Part shown: positions 1-5,975 of the stretch, piece by piece | How the letters are laid out: each line of letters begins with the position of its first letter | Numbering within the stretch: the first letter of the stretch is position 1 | Source of the DNA: an uncultured Paracoccaceae bacterium | GTDB lineage: Bacteria > Pseudomonadota > Alphaproteobacteria > Rhodobacterales > Rhodobacteraceae | DNA length: 7,353 nt | Reading direction: 5' to 3' | Assembly: GCA_937916485.1 (NCBI GenBank) | Contig: CALFSV010000323.1 | Location: 1-7,353 of the forward strand | Made by a program: the position numbers and the translations under genes | Notes under the pieces: generated by a model | What the model saw: the letters and a program-made list of their open reading frames with translations, nothing else | Told to the model about the DNA's origin: nothing | The model's database searches: none

Positions 1-789
1 GACGACGTTACAAAATCGCTCGTGCGATCTGAAGTATTTTTGTTTGACAGAGCCAAACTGATGCATATTGTCGAATGAACAAAATTCAACACGATCAAAA
101 TGGATTGGACCGCAATGTGCGAGGTGTTGATCAAACAGCGAATTACATTCTTCCACCATTTCGGTCGCCGTTTTCTCATTCAACCACTTCACGACATAAG
201 CCATAGAAACATGGAACTCATAGCTATCTACATCTCCGCGATATAAACCGGTTATTTCTTCAAGTTCCGCGCGAATTTTTCGTAGCATAATTTCGTCTTC
301 ATCGGTTGCAGCTCGCATTGACACACTGGTTGGCAAGAACAGATTATCGGGCAAAACACCAAAGCTGTTCTGGAAAGTCCTATCATCGAACTTTTCATCA
401 AAGGCGTCTGTGATCTGATTCAAGGAAGCGTCTAACGGCATATCCTTCGGCCAACCGTCAGAACCAAGAGGAGCACCACTTACCCCGCAAAAAATAGTCA
501 TGTGGAAACTGGGTTTAGGTAAAAATGTGAAGTGACCAGAAAGCGGATGGCTCCGCAACTCATCTTGAACGGCGCACAGCGCAGAAAAGAATTCTGATTT
601 CTGATCAATATGGCACAAGAATGTATTGCCAGGGAACGGGAGTACCTGGCCTTCGGGTGTGAATTTTCCCCCCATTCCAGGTTCGGTAATTGCTTTTGGG
701 TGCAGCGCGTGCTGCGTTCCGCCTGTAAGTTTGATCAAGGCATTCGCCTTCCGCAGTTCATAGCGCGTTTCTTGATCAGAAGGTTTCAT
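1..789 (-). CDS. 2H-phosphoesterase-like protein (DUF1868 type), 3' end missing
   Basis: An open frame of 263 codons starts with ATG at 789 and runs off the window without a stop, so the C-terminus is unseen. The two signature motifs of the 2H phosphoesterase (LigT/cyclic phosphodiesterase) fold are present: HMT at residues 96-98 and HVS at 193-195, about 97 residues apart. The N-terminal part (GGKFTPEGQVLPFPGNT, residues 40-56) and overall spacing resemble the DUF1868 family. Family members with both H-x-T/S motifs typically hydrolyse 2',3'- or 1'',2''-cyclic phosphates, or act on RNA ends; the substrate of this branch is not known to me. No signal peptide or membrane segment is visible, so it is probably cytoplasmic. 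Its ATG overlaps the galT TGA by four bases (786-789), implying coupled translation and a shared pathway. Fold call is good; family name is from memory; substrate is unknown. Confidence 0.85.
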   Translation of the reverse strand, partial: MKPSDQETRYELRKANALIKLTGGTQHALHPKAITEPGMGGKFTPEGQVLPFPGNTFLCHIDQKSEFFSALCAVQDELRSHPLSGHFTFLPKPSFHMTIFCGVSGAPLGSDGWPKDMPLDASLNQITDAFDEKFDDRTFQNSFGVLPDNLFLPTSVSMRAATDEDEIMLRKIRAELEEITGLYRGDVDSYEFHVSMAYVVKWLNEKTATEMVEECNSLFDQHLAHCGPIHFDRVEFCSFDNMHQFGSVKQKYFRSHERFCNVV

Positions 790-1847
790 TGGATTTGGTC
801 ACTATCGAGATAATGTTTTAGGTTTTGCATTCGTAGCATTGCTGCGGCAGTTTCGGGTGTAAGGTCGCGTTGTGCCTCTGCCAACATTTCGTAACCAACC
901 ATGAATTTCTTTACTGTCGCCGAGCGCAACAGTGGTGGAAAAAAATGCGCATGGAGCTGCCAGTGCTCAACTTCTGTTTGTTGACATGGTGCGCCATGCC
1001 AACCCATCGAATAGGGAAAGTCGGTTTGGAATAGATTGTCGTATCGGACCGTCAGATTTTTAAGCGACGATGCCAAATCATCCTTTTGTGCCTTGGTAAG
1101 ATCCGTCAGTCGCTGAGTGGGGGCAAGCGGGACAAGCAGTGCTTCAAATGGCCAAACGGCCCAATATGGCACGACGCAAAGCCAATGTTCTGTCACAAAA
1201 ACCACACGTGCGCCATTTGTCACCTCACGCCTGGCGTAGTCCAATAATAATTTTTGTCCGAACCGGGTGTGATACACTCTCTGCTCACGATCTTCGGCTT
1301 GAACAAAATTGGGCACAAAATCGGATGCCCAAATTTGGCCGTGCGGGTGCGGATTAGAACATCCCATCGCCGCGCCCTTGTTCTCAAAAATGGCGACCCA
1401 TTCATGCTGCTTGGCAAGTTTGTTGTATTCCATAATCCAACAATCGATGACCTGTCTTATTGAAACGGTTTCCAGCCTTGCCATGGTCAGATCATGCCGC
1501 TCAGAATAGCAAACAACGCGCGCTTCGCCTTGGGCTGTTGCCATCTGAAACAGCGCATCACCGGATGAGTGAGCAGGCGATGCAGCCTCGGTTAAAGCGG
1601 GAAAGTCATTGGTAAATGCCCACGGCCCTATATATTGTTTGTTTGTTTCACCATTGGCGCGTGTGTTTCCGGCGCAAAGGTAGCAACCATCGTCATGCGC
1701 AGGCAGGGTATCCGTTCGCGCCTTTTCAACAGCCCCCTGCCATGGTCTGGCGTTGCGATGGGGCGAAACCAACATCCATTCACCAGTTAAGGCATTTCGC
1801 CTTCGGTGTGGGTTGGTCTGTGTGATATTATCTTGAGCAGGTTTCAT
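786..1847 (-). CDS. galT: Galactose-1-phosphate uridylyltransferase (class I GalT)
   Basis: The 353-residue product matches the usual length of class I GalT, which swaps UMP between UDP-glucose and galactose-1-phosphate in the Leloir pathway in the cytoplasm. Visible residues, with E. coli equivalents three lower: zinc ligands C55 and C58 (CYLC), H118 and H167; the HPHGQ motif at 167-171 with catalytic H169; and the second metal site E185, H284, H299 and H301. The stretches FENKGAAMGCSNPHPHGQ and HWQLHAHF are near-identical to E. coli GalT, so the enzyme should be active. I chose the ATG at 1847 because the protein then begins like known GalT; a longer TTG frame from 1910 adds 21 unrelated residues coming out of a hairpin. 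The Shine-Dalgarno is weak (GGA, 6 nt before ATG). It lies 111 bases downstream of the binding-protein gene and overlaps the following 2H gene by ATGA. No galK or galE is seen in the window. Confidence 0.97.
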   Translation of the reverse strand: MKPAQDNITQTNPHRRRNALTGEWMLVSPHRNARPWQGAVEKARTDTLPAHDDGCYLCAGNTRANGETNKQYIGPWAFTNDFPALTEAASPAHSSGDALFQMATAQGEARVVCYSERHDLTMARLETVSIRQVIDCWIMEYNKLAKQHEWVAIFENKGAAMGCSNPHPHGQIWASDFVPNFVQAEDREQRVYHTRFGQKLLLDYARREVTNGARVVFVTEHWLCVVPYWAVWPFEALLVPLAPTQRLTDLTKAQKDDLASSLKNLTVRYDNLFQTDFPYSMGWHGAPCQQTEVEHWQLHAHFFPPLLRSATVKKFMVGYEMLAEAQRDLTPETAAAMLRMQNLKHYLDSDQIQ

Positions 1848-1904
1848 GAAAATTCCGATAGAAGCAGTCAGGGGCCAGTTGCGGTGCCTTGAACTTGCTG
1901 AGGG

Positions 1905-1934
1905 TGGCAAGCCAAACGTCCGTTCGGCTTGCCA
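1905..1934 (-). promoter_or_regulatory. Long hairpin between binding-protein gene and galT
   Basis: Bases 1905-1917 and 1922-1934 form a 13-bp stem with a 4-base loop (GGAC in the minus-strand transcript). Twelve pairs are Watson-Crick; the tenth (1914/1925) is a G-U wobble on the minus-strand RNA but an A-C mismatch on the plus strand, which favours function in the minus-strand transcript. It begins 24 bases after the binding-protein stop. No U-run follows in the direction of transcription (CCCTCAGC follows), so it does not look like a classic intrinsic terminator; a partial attenuator or a 3' mRNA-stabilising stem is more likely. On the plus strand a short TATTTT follows, but no plus-strand gene ends here. 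Confidence 0.7.
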
Positions 1935-1958
1935 TATTTTGTAAAATGCGTCCTGCGC

Positions 1959-3059
1959 CTAGCGTTCGAGGATTACATTATCAATGAACGACGCTTCAAC
2001 TTCGCCGCGAAACGGCTGGGCGCCCCATACTTGACGAAACGCGCGTTGTTCGTTGGGAACCAATGCGAAGCTGTCATCCGCTGCGGTGTTCATTGGTGCT
2101 GTGCCGAAATCCTTGTTGAACATCGACTGTGTTTCAGGCGAGGTCAGCCAATTCACGAACACGGCCGCTGCTGCCGGATTCGGCGCGTTTTGTGGAATTG
2201 CAACACCGTTGCCTCCGCCGTTCATACCCATTTCAGGGATGTAGAACTTGATCTCTTTCCGAACTTCACCACGGTTTTGAAGACCCGCAAGGTGATCTTC
2301 CCATGCAGGTACCATCCAAAGCTCGCCGTCACTGGCGCGAATAATGCTGTCAGCGTTTGAGGCTGTCACAATATAGTTTTCGGCATGTTTGTTAAAGAAA
2401 TCGATGCCTGGTTGAATAGATGCAAGGCGTTGATCTGTAACTTCACCATTGCTGAAATCAACATCCGCGACAACACGTAGCGTGTTTTGATAAAACGACG
2501 GGCCCGAGCCACCTTTTTCATAGTTGAAGCCAAACTTGCCCGGGTTTTCAGCCCAAAAAGTTGCAAATTCATCAGGCGTCTGTGGCAGGTTGTCCTCGCT
2601 CACATGTGCAGGATCATAGGCAATCCCGGTTTGGTTGCCCCAAAACGCGACAACATGGTCACCACCGTCAAAGCCTGCCAGCTCGACGACACGGCCGTCA
2701 TCTTCTGGAAGGATAGAAAGCGAACTAAACAGCGGCGCAAGCTCGACTGTTTGAAACCCGTCGGTGCCCCATGCGAGAACATCAATGTCGCCCGTTTCAC
2801 GGTTGCGTTCGGCTAGCATTTTTTCTGAGTTCCCAGCAGCTGTGCCTTCAGGGATCGTAACGCTAATTCCATATTCTTCTTCAAAAGTTTTAACTGCGCG
2901 GCGGAAATCATCGCGCAGGTACCAAACGTACCAAGTCACTTCGCCTTCTTCTTTGGCTTGGGCGACAATGTCATCCCAGCTCATGGTAGATAAGTCAGCC
3001 GCGAACGCTGTCGCGGTACCAGCAAGCAGCATTGTTGATGCAAGTAAAGATTTTAACAT
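1959..3059 (-). CDS. ABC transporter periplasmic substrate-binding protein, YnjB-like
   Basis: A 366-residue secreted protein. Residues 1-20 form a Sec signal peptide (K3, hydrophobic core, likely cut after AFA at 18-20); no lipobox cysteine, so a soluble periplasmic protein. The mature part opens with a repeated-lobe binding-protein pattern (EGEVTWYVWY, then TFEEEYGISV) and continues with TGDIDVLAWG, WGNQTGIAYD and PQTPDEFATFWAENPG. These resemble E. coli YnjB (the uncharacterised YnjBCD system) and more distantly the AfuA/PotD type. Near the C-terminus AAVFVNWLTSPETQ is typical of such proteins. It captures the solute and delivers it to the two permeases encoded just upstream. The ATG at 3059 is preceded by GGAGG at a 7-nt spacing, the best ribosome site in the operon. 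It is the only transporter gene not overlapping its neighbour (32-bp gap) and hairpins flank it on both sides, suggesting higher expression than the membrane parts. Ligand cannot be read from sequence; ROK and GalT context favours a sugar or sugar phosphate. Confidence 0.95.
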   Translation of the reverse strand: MLKSLLASTMLLAGTATAFAADLSTMSWDDIVAQAKEEGEVTWYVWYLRDDFRRAVKTFEEEYGISVTIPEGTAAGNSEKMLAERNRETGDIDVLAWGTDGFQTVELAPLFSSLSILPEDDGRVVELAGFDGGDHVVAFWGNQTGIAYDPAHVSEDNLPQTPDEFATFWAENPGKFGFNYEKGGSGPSFYQNTLRVVADVDFSNGEVTDQRLASIQPGIDFFNKHAENYIVTASNADSIIRASDGELWMVPAWEDHLAGLQNRGEVRKEIKFYIPEMGMNGGGNGVAIPQNAPNPAAAAVFVNWLTSPETQSMFNKDFGTAPMNTAADDSFALVPNEQRAFRQVWGAQPFRGEVEASFIDNVILER

Positions 3060-3066
3060 AGGTCTT

Positions 3067-3071
3067 CCTCC
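3067..3071 (-). promoter_or_regulatory. Strong Shine-Dalgarno of the binding-protein gene
   Basis: The minus strand reads GGAGGAAGACCT immediately before the ATG at 3059, placing GGAGG seven bases from the start. It is clearly better than the sites before permease A and galT, and fixes the start of the binding-protein gene. Confidence 0.85.
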
Positions 3072-3085
3072 AGTTGATTAATGAA

Positions 3086-3112
3086 CTTTCGTCAGTCTTT
3101 TCCTGACGAAAG
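3086..3112 (-). promoter_or_regulatory. Perfect 10-bp hairpin at the permease B stop, upstream of the binding-protein gene
   Basis: CTTTCGTCAG (3086-3095) pairs exactly with CTGACGAAAG (3103-3112) around a 7-base loop. The stem spans the last codons and the TGA stop of permease B and ends about 15 bases before the Shine-Dalgarno of the next gene. What follows on the minus strand is TTCATTAATC, not a U-run, so it is not an intrinsic terminator. Likely roles are a 5'-protecting stem after RNase cleavage of the operon mRNA, or a brake on ribosomes or decay between permease and binding-protein segments. Function is inferred from position only. Confidence 0.65.
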
Positions 3113-3919
3113 AGTTGGATTCGCAGATCTGAGTAGGCGTTCCAAAATCAACATTAGGATTACATTTGGAACTACAAGTATCAGCGAAAGAACAGCTGCA
3201 TTGGGCCGAACATAGTCCTGACCTAGTGCCGCATAGAGTAGTGTCGGGATAGTGACTATATCGGGTGATCCGACAATAAAAGCGATAGCGAATTCTTCGA
3301 TTGATTGGATGAAAACGATCAGTAGCGTCGCGAATATTCCAGGCTTGAGCGCCGGCAGATAGGCTACTTTGAAACGCGCCCAATGGCTGGCACCAAGGTT
3401 TCGGGCCGCATCGATGTGATCTTGGCGAACTTGTTCAAAACTAACTGTCAAAATTCGGATGGCGAACGGCATAAACAAGACTGCATGGGCAAAAAGAATG
3501 GCTCCAGGCCGCCAACTGGACAATCCAAGTTGAAACAACAAAGACGTGAAAAAGATCGCTGTAATAAAGGCGGGTACCACCAAAGGTAGTAAGCATAGCA
3601 TCTTGGCCAATTCGCGGCCCGGAAACTCAAGTCGACCCAGCGCAAAAGACGTTGGCATTGCCAGCAGCAATGATAAGATTGCCGCAGACGGGGCGAGTGT
3701 ATATGACGCGATTAACGCGCTTTTCAAAGACGAATTTTCCCACATGTCGGCCCATCTAACAAACGAAATTACTGGCGGTAAAACTTTGTCTACAGTCCAA
3801 GGTTCAGAAGGGTCAACCAGCGACCACAACACTGCCATTGTGAAAGGAATGATCAGCCAAATTGCGCAGACCAATAGAAGAGAAATTAGCAGTATTTTGT
3901 TCAGGCGTTGTATGGTCAT
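3092..3919 (-). CDS. ABC transporter inner-membrane permease B (PotC/YnjC-like)
   Basis: A 275-residue membrane protein with about six hydrophobic segments, roughly residues 9-33, 66-92, 103-127, 139-160, 195-217 and 240-262. The cytoplasmic EAA loop that docks on the ATPase is at about 170-189 (DAARNLGASHWARFKVAYLP), with the conserved glycine G176. This is the second of two permeases that form the channel heterodimer. I start at the ATG at 3919, giving MTIQRLNKILL directly before the first membrane segment; an in-frame extension to 4024 adds 35 cysteine- and arginine-rich residues that lie inside permease A and look spurious. The chosen start overlaps the permease A stop by ATGA (3916-3919), with GC-rich SD-like GGGGG upstream. 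The stop lies within a perfect hairpin. Substrate specificity is not readable here. Confidence 0.95.
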   Translation of the reverse strand: MTIQRLNKILLISLLLVCAIWLIIPFTMAVLWSLVDPSEPWTVDKVLPPVISFVRWADMWENSSLKSALIASYTLAPSAAILSLLLAMPTSFALGRLEFPGRELAKMLCLLPLVVPAFITAIFFTSLLFQLGLSSWRPGAILFAHAVLFMPFAIRILTVSFEQVRQDHIDAARNLGASHWARFKVAYLPALKPGIFATLLIVFIQSIEEFAIAFIVGSPDIVTIPTLLYAALGQDYVRPNAAVLSLILVVPNVILMLILERLLRSANPTLSSGKD

Positions 3920-4770
3920 TTGATACGCCCCCGCATAACCATGCGTGCAACAGCGGCCAGTATTGCTGATCCAACAAGTGCGATCATCATCAACGAGACG
4001 CCAACCACAGCAGCTGAGTGCCAATCGCCGCGACCTTTGAAACTTACCATCAATTGCGAAAGCGATTGCTTGTTTGTGGGGCCTGCGATGACCTGAAAGC
4101 TAAAATCTGCGACCGCGCCGATAAAGATGATCACCATGGCCGCTTGCATGCTCGAGACAGTGAGCGGAGCAATTATACGGCGAAACCGGTTCCACGTTCC
4201 AGCGCCTAGATCACGAGCAGCATCAAGAACATCGTCCGAAATGCTTTGAACAGCCCCGGTAAGCAACAACAAGGCAAATGGCATGTTTTTCCACGTCTGC
4301 AGGATTAAAACGCCATAGGCGTTTGGATCGTTTTGCAATCGGCGCGGCTCGGACCAAATACCCAGCCATTGCATGAACTGGTTCAAGATGCCGTGGTAGG
4401 AAATTACATTGACGAACAGAAATGCTGCTACGAGCCCATGAACAAGCAGCGGGGCCTTTAGTATCGCACCGATTAGGTTAGAACCTACAAATGGTTTACG
4501 CAGCCAAATCGCTAGCGGATAGGCCAAAGCAACAGAGAATATTGCACTTAGTATACCGATATAGATCGAATACTGGATAGATCGTTTAAAGATTTTGCGC
4601 CCCGCCATTTTCGACCAGAACTCTGTCGAAAATTCACTGCTGCCATTGAGACTGTAATATCCAAACGATTGTGACACCGCTATATACACAACCGTGCCTA
4701 TCAGCGCCAGAATTAGCCCCAAACCTGGCGTCAGTAGACCGACAATCAACAGACCACGCCGCAATGTCAT
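3916..4770 (-). CDS. ABC transporter inner-membrane permease A (PotB/YnjC-like)
   Basis: A 284-residue inner-membrane protein with about six hydrophobic segments, around 7-31, 66-90, 100-124, 155-178, 207-230 and 250-275. The EAA-type ATPase-docking loop is at 183-202 (DAARDLGAGTWNRFRRIIAP) with G189. Together with permease B it should form the transmembrane path. In E. coli YnjC the two halves are fused in one protein; here they are separate genes, as in PotB/PotC. The ATG at 4770 overlaps the ATPase TGA by four bases (4767-4770), and the upstream Shine-Dalgarno is weak, so translation is probably coupled to the ATPase gene. Confidence 0.95.
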   Translation of the reverse strand: MTLRRGLLIVGLLTPGLGLILALIGTVVYIAVSQSFGYYSLNGSSEFSTEFWSKMAGRKIFKRSIQYSIYIGILSAIFSVALAYPLAIWLRKPFVGSNLIGAILKAPLLVHGLVAAFLFVNVISYHGILNQFMQWLGIWSEPRRLQNDPNAYGVLILQTWKNMPFALLLLTGAVQSISDDVLDAARDLGAGTWNRFRRIIAPLTVSSMQAAMVIIFIGAVADFSFQVIAGPTNKQSLSQLMVSFKGRGDWHSAAVVGVSLMMIALVGSAILAAVARMVMRGRIK

Positions 4771-5810
4771 GTGTCTTGGTCCAACAAGATCATTTCGTCC
4801 GGCGAAACTGAAAACTGAATTGTATCGCCTTCTTGGGCTGCAGTGCGTTTGGTTTGAACGCGGTAGGATGTTCCTTTCGTCTCAACGATGAGATCTGTAA
4901 AATGGCCCTGAAAGGCGCGGTGTACGACCTTTGCTGTTATTCCGGTCGTATCGAAGATTGCACTTTCAGGCCGCCAGCATAGGCTCACGCTTTTTGTTTT
5001 GGGCGCTTCAAAAGCTGCGACAGAAAACGAGCCGACGCCTGTTTCAACTTGCCAGAGCCCGCTAGATATCTCGCCCACCACTTCACCAGGAAAAATATTC
5101 GCGTCGCCGATAAAGTCTGCCACAAACCGCGTCTTGGGTGCGTGGTATAGTTGCTCTGGTGAATCCACTTGCTCAACACGGCCATCATTTAGCACGACGA
5201 TCCGGTCTGACATTGCAAGCGCTTCGGCTTGATCGTGGGTCACATAAATTGCGGTCAAACCATATTCTTTTTGAATACGGCGAATTTCTATCCGCACTTG
5301 ATCGCGAAGTTTCGCGTCAAGGTTAGACAGGGGTTCGTCGAACAGAATGACGCTTGGCCGCATCGCAAGGGCACGCCCCAAAGACACTCGCTGTTGCTGC
5401 CCGCCCGAAAGTTGATTTGGCAATTTGTCGAGCTGTGCCGTAAGGTCAAGTTTTTCAGAAACGTCGTCGATCCGCGCCTTACGTTCGCTACTCGCAACCT
5501 TCTTTTGTCGCGGTCCGAATTCGAGGTTTTCCCTTACTGTCAAATGCGGGAACAAGGCATACGATTGAAAACACAAAGCAGTGTCGCGCTTTTCTGGTGG
5601 GACATGCGTGACGTCCAGACCACCCATTTTAATGAGCCCATCGGTCGGTTCTAAAAATCCAGAGATCAACTTTAACAAAGTGGTTTTACCACAGCCAGAA
5701 GGGCCAAGAAGCGTTACAAACTCTTTAGGCTGAACATCAAGAGATACGTCAGACAAAGCAGTGAAATGCCCAAATTTCTTGCTTAAATGCTCAATATTGA
5801 TGGCTACCAT
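4767..5810 (-). CDS. ABC transporter ATP-binding protein (PotA/FbpC/UgpC-like)
   Basis: A 347-residue cytoplasmic ATPase that energises the importer. Motifs in order: Walker A GPSGCGKTT at 36-44; Q-loop Q82 in FQSYALFPHLTV; signature LSGGQQQR at 134-141; Walker B VILFDE at 154-159 with catalytic E159; D-loop SNLD at 162-165; switch histidine H192 in VTHDQ. After about residue 235 comes a C-terminal TOBE-type extension, typical of the spermidine, iron and sugar importers and much longer than the roughly 217-residue E. coli YnjD. All catalytic positions are intact. It is the first gene of the operon; the ATG at 5810 follows AGGA with a 6-nt gap. Having the ATPase first and the binding protein fourth is opposite to many sugar ABC operons. 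The sequence does not separate sugar, polyamine or iron function. Confidence 0.97.
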   Translation of the reverse strand: MVAINIEHLSKKFGHFTALSDVSLDVQPKEFVTLLGPSGCGKTTLLKLISGFLEPTDGLIKMGGLDVTHVPPEKRDTALCFQSYALFPHLTVRENLEFGPRQKKVASSERKARIDDVSEKLDLTAQLDKLPNQLSGGQQQRVSLGRALAMRPSVILFDEPLSNLDAKLRDQVRIEIRRIQKEYGLTAIYVTHDQAEALAMSDRIVVLNDGRVEQVDSPEQLYHAPKTRFVADFIGDANIFPGEVVGEISSGLWQVETGVGSFSVAAFEAPKTKSVSLCWRPESAIFDTTGITAKVVHRAFQGHFTDLIVETKGTSYRVQTKRTAAQEGDTIQFSVSPDEMILLDQDT

Positions 5811-5823
5811 CGGGTTTCCTGTC

Positions 5824-5851
5824 TTTATTACTCATTAGTAGTGATAATAAA
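5824..5851. promoter_or_regulatory. Candidate ROK operator: AT-rich inverted repeat
   Basis: TTTATTA (5824-5830) and its exact complement TAATAAA (5845-5851) are separated by 14 bases; a shorter inner TCA/TGA pair (5832-5834, 5842-5844) is offset by one base. Known Mlc/NagC operators are AT-rich inverted repeats of similar span, so this is a plausible site for the ROK protein encoded next door. It overlaps the likely -10 and start region of the operon, as expected for repression. Binding is inferred, not shown. Confidence 0.5.
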
Positions 5852-5865
5852 TTCGATTCAGTCAA
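5835..5865 (-). promoter_or_regulatory. Candidate promoter of the ABC-galT operon
   Basis: On the minus strand TTGACT (5865-5860) matches the sigma-70 -35 consensus at five of six bases. The best -10 is only fair: TACTAA at 5840-5835, 19 bases downstream. A 6-bp direct repeat CGATTC (5854-5859 and 5867-5872 on the plus strand, 13 bases apart) brackets the -35. Start of transcription would fall near 5828, leaving a leader of about 18 bases before the ATPase ATG. The -10 and start lie within the inverted repeat at 5824-5851. I could not assign a convincing promoter for the divergent ROK gene in the same gap. Confidence 0.45.
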
Positions 5866-5975
5866 GCGATTCTTTAGTTTGATTTACCCGGTTTACATGA
5901 CATTACGACGACACCTTCGAACATTTGCTTGCGGTAAAGCATCCGCTTAGCCTATCGAGCTTGTAGGAGACTACG

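Noticed and set aside
1848..1910. In-frame N-terminal extension of galT from a TTG at 1910
   Set aside because: It adds 21 residues not found in GalT, lies partly in the hairpin stem, and the ATG at 1847 gives the family's normal start.
1929..2360. 143-codon plus-strand open frame
   Set aside because: Antisense to the binding-protein gene, TTG start, no recognisable motif, and the opposite strand encodes a clear protein.
3920..4024. In-frame N-terminal extension of permease B
   Set aside because: The 35 residues are soluble, rich in Cys and Arg and overlap permease A; the ATGA overlap and the adjacent membrane segment support 3919.
5229..5654. 141-codon plus-strand open frame
   Set aside because: Antisense to the conserved ATPase core; a shadow of biased codon use, with no family features.
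5931..5946. GCGG/CCGC short inverted repeat upstream of the ROK gene
   Set aside because: Only four paired bases with mismatches on both sides; expected by chance.
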